A DNA stretch of 64,000 nucleotides from positions 13,472,797 through 13,536,796 of the forward strand of contig NC_052403.1 in assembly GCF_009389715.1 (NCBI RefSeq), written 5' to 3'. The notes beneath the pieces were generated by a model, which was not told the origin of the DNA, searched no databases, and saw only the letters and a program-made list of their open reading frames with translations. The DNA comes from Phoenix dactylifera. Lineage: Eukaryota > Streptophyta > Magnoliopsida > Arecales > Arecaceae. Below, one piece after another: positions 49,908 to 61,010 of this stretch. Every line of letters begins with the position of its first letter. The first letter of the stretch is position 1. Made by a program: the position numbers and the translations under genes.

Positions 49908-51464
49908 CATATATAATAATAGTAGCCTATACATTACAAGCCAACAAGAACAAGTGTTAACAATTAAGTAGTGACACCTTTGTCTCAGTAGTTAATGGGA
50001 TCCACTTTTGAATATTAGATTGTAATATTGTTGGAAAAGGATCCTTTTGCCGATGAATAAAACTAATTTATCTTCAATTTATCTTTGCTTTCATTTTTAA
50101 ATTTCTTGCTTTTAATTTTCCAGTAGGGCTCTAATTTACCGACAGGAGTAGCAGTAGAGTATTCCAATCATAGCCTCAATTACATCTCATCTTTCCTTCT
50201 ATCTAAGAAAGGCATGATGGTAGTGAATGTTCTTTAAGGTCAAGGCATCTACTCTCTTTCTATCCTTCTTTCTCTTTCACCTAGAGACACTAGGGGTATT
50301 CCCCATGCGCATTCATACGTACTAGTTTAAAAAGAGGGCATATGTGTCGTTCGATCCAAACTAATAGAGAAAAAAGAGCGCGAACAACCTCTTTTTGGCA
50401 TGTCAAGTAGAATAGTCGTATAACTATTTGTATGGCGCTACGCCTAGAAATTGACAAAGCGGTTAAGAGTAAAGTAGCCACCGTACTACGGCCACTTATG
50501 GAGCGATTCATTGCATCCTTGGTTTCTGTACCGGAACATGTTGAAAGACTTGTTTCTATTATTAAGAGCCGATATCATAAGCCATAGCATGTTCTAGTGT
50601 ATAATGTAGAGGAATTATTCGATCCTATCTTTGTGGCGGATGACTCGATCTATCAAACTTTGCATGAAAGTGTTGAGATCTTCGAGGAATTTGGGATTTC
50701 ATCCTATTAGGAGAAAAATGTCAAAGACTATCTTGTGGAGTCCTCCAATTCACAAACCGATGGAAGGCGAAAAACCTACCAATAAGTGCAGGAATATGCC
50801 AGACCAAACAAGAAGTCAATACTTCGGTCAAGATTGGATTGATCTTCGAGCTAAAAACTCGCCATATCAATTTGCAAAAGGTTGATGTTTATATGGTTGG
50901 CGAGACTACAATGACACAATTCTTCAATGGTGGAATTAGTGACTTAACGGATGGGGGGTAATGTTATAACCTTACGGTACTAGCCTTTCCTATTATGAGG
51001 GCTAGGGCAATGCTCCCATTGATGTGGTTGGTATGCAACCTATGTCTCATATGGCAAGGGAAAGCACATTGATGGATTTTACCTCCATCTGATCTTTCAT
51101 GATTTCTACTTGTTGCTTAAGTTTAACTTCGCCTCTACTAGATCCTCCTGAGTCTTCAATCGACTAAGTTGAATAATATCCAAGTCCAAAATTTGGCCGA
51201 AATATTAAAAGTATAGGCTCATACACCAAGGGTGCAAGACCGAGTGAATATGACGTAGACCTAGAGGGAGGAGAGCTATTGACTAGGACAAGAAGGGAGG
51301 TGATTGTTATGCATAGTAGATCACGTGATACAAGGGCGGCTCAATGTATTTGGAGGCTTAGGGCGAACTTACTGAAAGGAACTTTTTTTTTTGAACAATG
51401 ATAAAAAAATTTAATCATTGCAAAATACTTTAAAAAATTTATTTAAAAATAATTCATCTAGATT

Positions 51465-51657
51465 TCTAAGATGCAAAATTACTAATCAAAATTTTGTATT
51501 CAAGATTCATTAAAATACCATTTTTAATCGATAATATAGCTAATCCATTTAATCTTTCTTGTGACATAATTGACTGCAAATAAGATTTTATCAATTTTAA
51601 TTTTGAAAAATTTCTTTCAGCAGGAACAAAATAGCAAATCCATTTAATCCATGTTTT
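51465..51657 (-). pseudogene. hAT transposase C-terminal dimerisation domain remnant
   Basis: One open minus-strand frame of about 60 codons reads PAERNFSKLKLIKSYLQS, then MSQERLNGLAILSIKNG and continues to an ISNFAS block before a stop. This is the hATC dimerisation region of plant TTF/MYM-type zinc-finger hAT proteins ('AERSFSKLKLIKSYLRSTMSQERLNGLALLSIE'). A stop sits where the intact protein continues with KKAR-like residues. The rest of the transposase is gone. Confidence 0.85.
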
Positions 51658-51782
51658 TCAGATATATTCACCTAATCACCTTACTCCTTGATTAGCTTCT
51701 CCTCAACCAATGAGCTCGGCATCCTTTTCTCTACTCTCGATGCATCATTTATCCATCTCTCCAGCCTATGAAAAAGGAAAAA

Positions 51783-52281
51783 AGGAAGAGGTCGGAGGTC
51801 CCTAACATTGTGAAAACTAAATCTACTGGGCATTACAACAAACATAAATCTATTGGGCATTATAATAAATAGATGGTAGACAACTCAGTCATAGTACTTA
51901 AAATGAAATTAAAATGATGTTAAAAGGGCTTTTATTGGTGGAGCTAGGGGAAGGCTATTAATGGTGGAGGTGGTGATGGTAAGGTGGTGGTGGTGATAGG
52001 GGAGAAAATGGATCTTGACCCTTTAATTCAAAGAGAAAAAGAAAGAGGTCCTTAACATTATGAAAACTAAATCTATTGAGCATTACAATAAACATAAATC
52101 CACTGGGCATTATAATAAATAGATAGTAGACAACTCAGTTATGGTACTTAAAATGAAAGTAAAAAAGATGTTAATAGGGCTTTTATTGGTGGAGCCCGAG
52201 GAAGGCTATTAATGGTAGAGGTGGTGATGACAAGGTGGTGGTGTTGATAGGGGAGAAGATGGGTCTTGACCCTTTAATTCA
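51783..52281. repeat. ~250-bp tandem duplication inside the hAT
   Basis: Two copies (about 51783-52030 and 52031-52281) share a CTTAACATT.TGAAAACTAAA-like start, GGGCATTATAATAAATAGAT and GAGGTGGTGATG, and both finish TTGACCCTTTAATTCA. The period is 250 bases. The copies differ at a modest number of positions. Each copy also contains a short internal duplication of the GGGCATTA...AATAAA word. Confidence 0.85.
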
Positions 52282-53275
52282 CTTGACCAATCCTCACTAA
52301 AATTCCAAGAAAAAGATCAATAATCCGAATAATCAACTAATCAAGCTTCTTATTTGTACCCAATCCCCTAGAGCTAGTGGATCACTGGAATAGAATCAAG
52401 AACTCCAAATCCGCAGCTCAAGAAGAAAAACCATGATCCTTCGCTTTGATGAGATTGGAACCCAAGAAAAGAAGCAACTGAGAGAGAGTGAGAGATGCCC
52501 ACCGACGTTTTCCCTTTTTCTGGCCAATCTCTTGCCATTCCTCGAAATTCGGATAGCTCTATTTTGCGGTGGCCGGTGGGCCTTCTTTGGGTCGGGGCCT
52601 TAGGCGACTGCCTTAGTTGCTTAAGGGTTGAGCCGGCCCTGATATGATACAAACCAAAACGTAGTTACACCTACTTTGCCACTATACAAAATATGGAAGA
52701 GTGGGGTGGTTTCACCTATCTTATCACTACCCATTCCACTATTTAGAAAATGGAGGAGTGACATAACTAGTTAAAACATAGGAGTAGTGGAGAGAAGATA
52801 ACTACCATGCATGACAATAATGGCCTATGTGGTGCAAACCAATAAAGATGAGTGTAAACAGTTAAGTAGTAATATATATCCTAACAGTTAATGGAAGATA
52901 CTTAAAAATACCTGATTGTAATATTGGAAAATGATCCTTTTGTAGATGAATGAAACTGGTTTATCTTTAATTTATCTTTGCTTTTATCTTTAAATATTTA
53001 TCTTTTATTTTTTCAGTAAAACTCTAATTTACCAATGGGAGTAGTAGTACAATACTTCAATTGTAGCCCAGTTACATTATATCTTTTCTTCTACTGAAGA
53101 GATGTGGTAGTAGTGAAAGTCTTTGAAGTCACGACGCCATGATCTACACTACTCTCATCCTATCCTTCTTTCTTTCCTGTCTAGAGACATTGATGGTATA
53201 CTTGTGCATTCGTGCCTACTAACTTAATGTGCATGTTGTTTGATCCTCCCCTATAGAGAGAAAAGAGCAGGATCA

Positions 53276-54459
53276 AATGGATAAAGACTAAAAAATATAT
53301 CATATATGAAAAGTAAATATAAATTATACGTAGAAAATTTGCAAAGGGAACAAATTAATGCTTTTCTCCTTATATAGTTGAAGACATGATAAGATGTACC
53401 AGTTAACTACAAGAATACCTCTAGACTTTCTTTGAAAAGAGATGAAGAAATAAAATTTCATTCGTGCAAATTAAAATGCAGATTTGATTTTAAAATTAAA
53501 ATGACGGTCATCATTCCCTTGGCCATTCTAATGAACTATCAGCAAAATAATAGTTGTTGTTTAAAAACCTGTTATAAATATAATGCCAACATTCAAAATC
53601 ATTTTAGAATCAATAAATAATATTTTTAACCTTTAAAGGAAAACAATAACGACAAGAGTAATTTGCTAATACATGCATAGTTACGAACTCAATTTCCACA
53701 AATATCTCAAACATTTGTGAATATAGTATTTAAAATTATAAACATTTTTGAAACTTCTTGAACATCTCCTTTTAGATATGGTTTTAAGTTGGTATAATTC
53801 CACAGATGTGGAGCACTAACACTCATATTTTTTATTAAGTTTTTTTAAATCCCTCTCAAGATAATCATAGTTTATGTCAAATAGTAAACACAAAATGAAT
53901 GAGTGCACGCCAGATTGCATGTCCTTTTTTTAATTTTTCTATTTGTATTTGTAGCACAAGCGAGATAAATTTCTATAAATTTTTGATAAATAGTATTTAC
54001 AGACAAATATTATGCCACAAAAGTGAGGAAATAGACTTATCGGAAGTTTAAGAACTCTTTTAACCTATAACTGTTAAATGATACGTCACATTTGGCATTA
54101 ATAAGTAGTTAGTATTCAATTAAATTAAATCACTTTTTTAACCCTATGAAACATATAATTATGCTCGATTTAGTTTAGTATACTTGAGTCAGTAGTTTTT
54201 ATACTAGCTACTAGTGCTTATAAAAATATTGTAAAAATGTTCGATGCAACATGCAAGTTATTTGCTAGATTGGGTGGTTGGAATAAAGTTGTCAAATTTT
54301 GGTTGGGTCAGGTGAGGAAGAAATTAGTTTGAATTGGATTAGGCTTAGGTTGTTTACACCCAAAATTACCAATTACTGACAACTATGATCCCTAATAAAT
54401 AAAATGCATCGTCCAAGATTTATTGAGTTGTATATACATAATTAGAGAGATTGCGATAG
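53276..54459. other. AT-rich intergenic sequence
   Basis: No gene or terminal repeat was recognised. A G-rich stretch at about 54265-54350 (GGGTGG..., GGGTCAGG...) resembles arms of common TIR-like repeats but has no partner in view. Confidence 0.4.
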
Positions 54460-54743
54460 GTCACCCATTACTCGTACAAGAGGCTATATATAGATAGTTA
54501 TAAGCAATCCTCCAATGTATCCCCTCGTCACTATAATAACAATGAGCATTCCTATGTTGCTTATGATCATTGATATCATAATTGTTATAACTGTGATGAT
54601 GACAATTGCTATCAAGATGACATGATACACCATATGAGTTTTGAGAGATCTAGGCAACATGCTGATTTTGAAGCATGGAATGATTACAAATGTGAGAAAA
54701 AGCAACACCAACTTTGGCGTGCTTTGTTTGGTACTACATAGCA
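54460..54743 (+). pseudogene. His/Tyr/Cys-rich ORF remnant, family unknown
   Basis: One plus-strand frame from about 54520 to a TAG at 54741 reads with a single stop. It includes HYNNEHSYVAYDH, CYNCDDDNCYQDDMIHHMSF and an EKKQHQLWRALFG tail. The composition (His, Tyr, Asp, Cys) recalls the tails of plant hAT proteins such as the one decayed at 1.5-4 kb, but I do not recognise a family. It ends 11 bases before the Sirevirus 3' LTR, so the LTR element may have inserted just downstream. Confidence 0.35.
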
Positions 54744-55104
54744 ATGTATCTATTGTTGCCCAGTAGATACAACCCAAGAGGGGGGGGGAGGGGGGGGTGA
54801 ATTGGGTCTTTTCAAACTTTTATGCTACTTCTAAAACTTTATGATTAACTATGCTAAGTTGTATAGATGCACAGTGAAAGTTAAACTTAGTAAGGGTTTG
54901 ATGTATAGACTTCGACTTGATTAAATATGCTTGCAACTAAAGGATGTGCGGATAAGAATTAAGCAAGCAATTTATCTAAGTAAGTAAGTGTGTTAGTTAG
55001 ACAATAACTAGAGGCATTACAAACACAAAGGACATATAGTGGTTCGGTGCACCCCAGCACCTACATCCACTCCCCAAGACCTCTTGGGAATTTCACTATA
55101 ATCC

Positions 55105-55400
55105 TACCGATTACAGCCGGTTGTTTTACAAGCTCACAACCCAACTTGTTGTTTTACGAGCGCACAACGAACTCGGTCGGTTTTTCCAGGCTCACCGACT
55201 AGAACCAACCCCGATTGTTTTTCCGGGCTCACAATCAAACCCTTACACGTTGGTTTTACCCTCGGCTCACCAACAAACCTAAACCCCGTTGGTTTTCCCT
55301 TTGGCTCACCAACAAACCTTAATCCCGTTGGTTTTTCCTTTGGCTCACCAACAAACCTTACACCGTTGGTTTTTCCTTTGGCTCACCAACAAACCTTTAA
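55105..55400. repeat. Hairpin minisatellite with variable stems
   Basis: Eight successive units of about 35-40 bases each carry a 4-5-bp inverted repeat around a loop of the form TTTT(T)...GGCTCA. The stem pairs in order are GGTTG/CAACC, GTTG/CAAC, GTCGG/CCGAC, GATTG/CAATC, then GTTGG/CCAAC four times. The last four units are nearly identical (period ~39-40). The stems differ but stay complementary. Confidence 0.85.
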
Positions 55401-55884
55401 CCCCTTGATTCAATCCCTTGATTGAATCAAGTTACAAGATATTAAAACAAAGAATAAAAACAAATCAAAGCTTCTTAAACAAGCAGATATGACAATATAA
55501 ACAAATAGAGTAAAGAGAAGCCCTCAAACGAGTTTTGAAGATGGAGGAGCTCGGCTTCTTCTTTACTTGATCCTCCTCTGATTTGGCATGAAGTAGAGGA
55601 TCCCCGAGGCAGCACACGGATGGAGAGGAAGCTTTCGGATTCACTTGGATGCTCTTCTTCTCTCTATTTCGTTTTGGATGGCCCTTTTGTGCTTGTGGGA
55701 GATTTCCTTTGTAATCTCTTTGAGATCTCTTTCCTAGATGATCTCTCCCACTTCCATAAGTTCTCTCCTAGCTCTCTTCTTGTTTTTATAGCTTTTGATA
55801 AAGTGGAAACAAGAATATAGCCGTTAGAGACAAAAATAGAGCCGTTGGAACCAGTCTGCACCTCCTGACAATATGACCGTTGGG

Positions 55885-56400
55885 ATCGGAGTCGACTCGC
55901 GCGATCAGGAGTCGGCTCGCCTGTTGCAGGAGTCGGCTCGTGTTTTACCGGAGACGACTCGCCCACTGTTCCAAATTTGAATTAATGTGCTTGCCTCGAC
56001 TGGGAGTCGACTCGTCTTAACCTGGAGTCGACTCGCCAACTTCTGGAGCTGACTTGGCAATTTCGGAGTCGGCTCATCCACTGAAGTCCGTGGATCCAAT
56101 TTTGAATTTTGTCCTCTCGAGTCGACTCGACTGTCCTGGGAGTCGACTCGAATCTCAGAGTCCATGAAATGCTCTCTGACTTTTTCTTTGTGTTCCGCTG
56201 AGAGTCGACTCTTGCTTTCTTTGGAGTCGACCTACCAACCATCGGAGTCGACTCGCGTTCCACTGGAGTCGACTCGAATCTCAGACCCGAAAACTGCTCT
56301 CTGACTTTTCTGCCTGTGACTCCTAGGAGTCGACTCATACTTCCCCGGAGTCGACTCGGTAAACATTGGAGTCGACTCGAATTCCTCAGGAGTCGACTCG
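55885..56400. repeat. Array of GAGTCGACTCG palindromes in the LTR
   Basis: About 18 copies of the perfect palindrome CGAGTCGACTCG or near variants (GAGTCGGCTCG, GAGACGACTCG), in groups of two to four. Within groups the spacing is close to 21 bases. Between groups lie AT-richer spacers such as the CTCTCTGACTTTT segments. Sirevirus genomes are known to carry conserved palindromic repeat motifs in non-coding regions near the polypurine tract; this looks like the version for this lineage. Confidence 0.9.
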
Positions 56401-56649
56401 AAGACTATTCTTTTGAATTTTTTCTTTGATTTTACTCCTCCAATTTGAATCCTTTGAACTTTAAGCTTGGGCCAATAAATTGTAGCTTTCTTCCAACTTG
56501 AGAGCTTTGGAGGCCTTCTTGTGTTCTTCCAACTTGCTATGTTCCTTGCAAAATAAATATCTTTCTCCTTGCAACATAAACATTAGTATCTATACTTCAA
56601 GATTTTGTGATCATCAAAATCAATCTATGAATCAATCTTTGGGTCATCA

Positions 56650-56666
56650 ATCTCTCCCTTTTTGAT
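56650..56666 (-). other. Polypurine tract
   Basis: On the minus strand ATCAAAAAGGGAGAGAT directly precedes the LTR start TGATGACC. This is the standard Sirevirus tract and it fixes the inner LTR border. Confidence 0.8.
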
Positions 56667-59600
56667 GATGACAAAACTTGGAGTATATGCAATATAAAAG
56701 ATATTGATTTCTAGAAGTAATACATAGCTAAGTTGCATGAAGTAGAAAACATATATATGTAAAAACATACTTCATGATAATGCTTTAGATTTAATCAGCT
56801 TAACACAATCAACATATTTAAATTTTAAGCTAATTTGTATTCACTTCAAAGTAATAAAGCATTCTGAGTATATAGCATATACTTAGATATTTCTCCCCCT
56901 TTTTGACAACATCAAAAAGATAGGGAAACATTAAGCACAAAGATAAGAACACTCAAATATTTCTTTCCCTTATTGTACTCTGATTTGAATGTTAAATTAT
57001 TGCAAGAATATGAATCATATAACTTAAGGCAATAATATTGGAATCAGATTAGTGAGCACAGATCAGAGCCAATTAAGATAGTTTTCAAGAAGTTTTCTAA
57101 GTTGATACCACAGATAGTTTTCTAATCAAGTGTAGGTGGAATCTTCCTTAGGTTAATTCAAGAAGTGGAAATCTAACCTCTCTTCAATAATAAGTGTGAA
57201 AGCTTGTTCATTTAAGATCTTGTGCCCAATCTATTAAGTATTTTATCAACATGAGAGCAATTTAACTAATTTTCTGAGTATAAGAGCAATATATTAAGTA
57301 TGATTGCAAAGTGCTTTTATGGTGCCCAATCTATTGTGGCATAAATACCAAAATATGAATTCATGCAATTTATAATATATCTTAGAGTATACATAAAGTT
57401 CAAGGCTTTGAAGGTTCTTTTAAAGCTCTTTTAAAGACTTTCTTTTATTTCTTTAGAAAATAAGCACAATTTGATACATAAAATAATGAATTTGCACAAA
57501 ATTGAAGTTCCAAAAAACAAGCCAATTAGAGCTCATTAGTGAAGTTCCAAAAATAGATTTTCTAAGAGATACTCAAGAAAATTTAACACATTATTCTTCC
57601 CCTTTTTCATTAAATTAGAGGCTCTTAAGATTTGCAATTTGGTTCAAGAGTGATGCATGAGATATACTAACCAAATAACACGCCTCAAGGTGTATCATAC
57701 AGATTTTCAGATTTAAATTTCAGATGATACATATTGGAGAGTATTAGAATCACTTTTCATTTAGTGTTCTTTCTCTCTCCTTTAGTTATAGATTTATGCG
57801 ATTAAGTTCCATAAGACCTTTTCTTCTGAAATTTTCTTTCTCCCCCTCAATTGATCATTCCATTTAAGAGTTTAGAATCCTAAGATAATGTTCAATAAGA
57901 TTGTCAATCTCAAAAATATATTTCAGCTTATTTTCATAAGACTCAAGGTTTGAGATAAGACAACCTTTATAGAACTCATCTCAAGAAAATTAAAGCATGT
58001 CTTGCAATATAAGGAGGTTCATCAAAATCAATCCATAAAATTCAAAGTATGCATCAAAATAAAGTATCTTTGGGATAGGATACTGAATATCTAAAGCTCC
58101 CCCTCAAAAGATGCATTCTTCTTTAATCATTTTAAATTGTTGAATTTCAGATTTTAGTGATAAACGTGAATAACACTGAAATTCTGTAATATCGAGAATG
58201 TAGAGTAATCTAGTATTATTCCAAAATTTGTAGTAATTACTCTTTCTAATCCTTTACGAACAAGTTATGCTTTCTCTTAATCTTAGAGAAAATGTATAGA
58301 AATAAATCAGAAAATGATTCATTTGAAGCTCAATTTCTTTCAAAAGCATTTACATTTTCTTTCTTTTAGAGTCATTTGAGTGAACTGAAATATTTCTAGT
58401 TTTAAGATCATTCACTCTATTGATGGAAGTCTTTAATAATGTAGGAGAGAAAAACATATAGATGATCATTGAAGTATATCTATTTATAGAACTCAATTTC
58501 TTAATTATAGTTTTTCTGCAATGGATACATGAAGCACAATAAATCTTTTTAATATCAAAATAAGATCATATATTTAGAAATTTATGTTTGCAATCAAGAT
58601 CATCGAAAGACACATTATTTGGACCAATATTAGTACACTTTGAAGATAAGAAATGATATGTTTCGGATGCGTATCGGAACAATCAACCAAAGGCATCAGA
58701 ATTAATTCTGTTTTTCTTACATTAAGATTTTATTTAGAAATTATATTGAGTCTAAGCTTGTATACAAAATCAGATTCTGAATTACATAGGATTTTCAATT
58801 GAGGCTTTCAAAATCATAATTTGAGATATGTATCTTCCACATTATAGCTCATCTTAAATCATTAAGATTGAAAACACATATTTCAATAACATTTAAGAGC
58901 ATATTCAGAATCTTTGTATTAAATGTTGAGTTTTGGTACGAATTTGAACATTATATACCAAATTTAGGCAAGTTGAAGGATAGAACAAAATCAATTTATT
59001 TTCCCTAAATAGAGATATCCTTCTCTTCTCCTTTATTCAACATTCAGATTTTAGAGATGATTGCTAACAACAAATCTGAAATTTCTTTTCAATAAAACTA
59101 AGCAAAAAAAAATGTTATGTAGTATTTCAGACATTCAATCAAGTTGTCCAAGTATGGGGTACTACAAAAGATTGAGAACCCATAATTCAAAACATCATAC
59201 CATATGCACACTATATTAAGTGTTAAGTCATACATTAAAATAATAAGAACAAGAATGTCAAGGATCAAAATCAATTCTTTTCAAATAAACTTCCCCTATT
59301 TAAATATAATCTTGCAATGATTTCATCCTTAAAGTGTGTTTTCAAGTGATTAAAAATTTGACTTAATTCTACTTTCATTTACTTTGTTTTTCATTTATAA
59401 CTTTCTTATGCTCTATACTCTATTTGCTCCCTATCCGGTGGAGTTGGGAAGGGGCACGAGGTACTACCACTAGCCTCCCTCTTGTGCCGTCCCTAATATG
59501 CCCTACACCGAATAGTTGGGTCAAATAGTGCCGGGTACTACCACTAGCCTCCCCATTGGCACCATCCCTATGATGAGCAATATAGAAAGGTTAAAATATT

Positions 59601-60600
59601 TACTTCAAACTCTCCCTGTTTGAGTGTAATTAATTATAGATTTTATCTCTTCCAAATGTGCCGAATATATTATGCTTGTTTTGCTTTTCCTTAAGATTGA
59701 AGTACTTGCCTTTGCTCAGATTTTTCATCTCTTGAACAATATCCATTTTCTTTTCTTTATCTCTCTCTCTCTTTTTGTTATTCTCAAGTAATTTTCATGA
59801 GAGAGCAGAATAGAGAATTAATCTTACGTATCATATATATGTATATCATGCAAACAACATTTTCATTATGCTCAAGGTTTCATAACTTCTCACAAGTTAT
59901 TTTACATCAACATTTTAAGCATATACTTGTGTATTTCATGGTTATGACATAGGCAAAGATATATTTTAGATTGAGCAAACCATGAAACAATTTCTAAAAG
60001 TATAAGTCAGTCAATACACATATAGACATGATATCAAAAATTAATAATTAAAGAATTTAATCATGCCATAATAGGATTTAAGTTATTGACTTTGCTCAAT
60101 TAATTTGTGAGAAAGGTATCTAAATTACCTATTCATTATATGTTCTTCAAGCCAAACTAGATTTCTTATGTGTGAACTTTTGGCTGAAGAAGATCCTCTC
60201 TCTTGTTTGCATGTGAATGTTTAGTGTATCTTACATGAAGATATCCTTCAAGTTGAAATTTCTCATTTTTCTTTCTTGAAGGAAGGTCATTAGTTTCTTT
60301 AAGATACAAAGCATTCATCCAACATATATATATTTTTTAATTAGATGACTCAATATAAGATATGACAATAGTTGCATGTTGAGTCACTTTACTCAAGAGA
60401 TTGCCTAAATATTAGCAAGCACATATCACTTGAACTAAAGAGATAGAAAGATAGTTCAAGCATGTGAGGCAATAGATAGATTTATCAAGATCAAATCAAT
60501 TTAGTTTAGATTCTATTTGCTTAAGATAATTATCAGTAAGATATGTTAACTAAGTTTTAATCAATTTATCTTAACCGTTTGTTTCTATCAAAATTCAGAT
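56667..60600 (-). other. AT-rich internal region of the Sirevirus-like element
   Basis: Between pol and the polypurine tract lie almost 4 kb of AT-rich DNA without a usable frame. Sireviruses may carry an envelope-like gene here, but none is recognisable. At 59448-59572 two hairpin-forming segments share the loop TACTACCACTAGCCTCC with different stems. Confidence 0.5.
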
Positions 60601-61010
60601 TATGATTTATTTGTTATCAATAAAATATGATTAATTAAAGTTAGATTGAAGTCTTGCACAAGGTCACATAATGAGCATACAATCTGGTCTACTAGCTGTA
60701 TGATAAAATAATTATTCTATCATGCTTCAATACAGCTTTAACACAATAGATCTACTTTGCTCATCCTTTTCAAATTCTACAAGATGGGGTCATAGATATA
60801 CCTTCTTCATGCCAATCTTCTATAAGAGTTTTCTTGTGGACTAACGTTGGTCAATGAAGATCCCCTTTCCTGTTTGTCTTAATTTGGAGTTTGAGAGAAG
60901 ATGTTAATTCATTCATCATATTTCAAACTCACTTTGCAATATAACTCTTCATTAGTAGAACCAAAAATGATGTCATCAATGCATACTTTGAGCAAATAAG
61001 ATATCACAAA
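60601..61010 (-). pseudogene. Copia reverse-transcriptase remnant
   Basis: On the minus strand 60940-61000 reads CIDDIIFGSTNEELYC, the counterpart of the copia YVDDIIFGST catalytic motif with Tyr-Val replaced. Further along (about 60850-60930) a LQSEFEI block appears, and near 60650-60720 a TASRPD block, both in the family order, separated by frameshifts and stops. The reading frame is broken and the protein cannot be made. The rest of pol (about 61000-62580) is not recognisable by eye. Confidence 0.75.

Larger units (their letters stand above)
51331..52641 (-). mobile_element. Truncated hAT element nested in the LTR element
   Basis: The left end is CAAGGGCGGCTCAATG; the reverse complement of the right end is CAGGGCCGGCTCAACC, giving imperfect terminal inverted repeats. 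The flanking octamers ACGTGATA (51323-51330) and ATATGATA (52642-52649) match at six of eight positions and may be a decayed target duplication. The ends match the hAT at 7852. The transposase C-terminus survives near the left end on the minus strand. A ~250-bp tandem duplication fills part of the middle. Confidence 0.8.
49906..53275 (+). mobile_element. LTR retrotransposon, non-autonomous, with a nested hAT
   Basis: Direct repeats 49906-50386 and 52808-53275 match along their length. Both start TGCAT, share words such as ATGAATAAAACT/ATGAATGAAACT and TTAATTTATCTTTGCTTT, and end in CA. They flank 2.4 kb, of which 1.3 kb is a nested hAT. A purine-rich GTAGTGGAGAGAAG lies shortly before the second repeat. 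The remaining interior (50387-51330) has no recognisable gag or pol; one 84-codon frame at 50631-50885 shows no known motif. No classical primer site or TSD was found. A duplicated genomic segment is the alternative, but TG...CA ends and the length favour LTRs. Confidence 0.68.
54754..56649 (-). repeat. 3' LTR of the Sirevirus-like element
   Basis: 1,896 bases, beginning on the minus strand TGATGACCCAAAG next to the purine tract and ending ...CTGGGCAACA. Its last ~55 bases match the stub at 63888-63942, except for an extra G-rich insertion at 54780-54797. It contains a hairpin minisatellite and a palindrome array, listed separately. Confidence 0.82.

Noticed and set aside
55885..56400. Regularly spaced short palindromes resembling a CRISPR array
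   Set aside because: The spacers are not of uniform length or unique, the DNA is plant nuclear, no cas genes exist, and the motif lies in a retrotransposon LTR.
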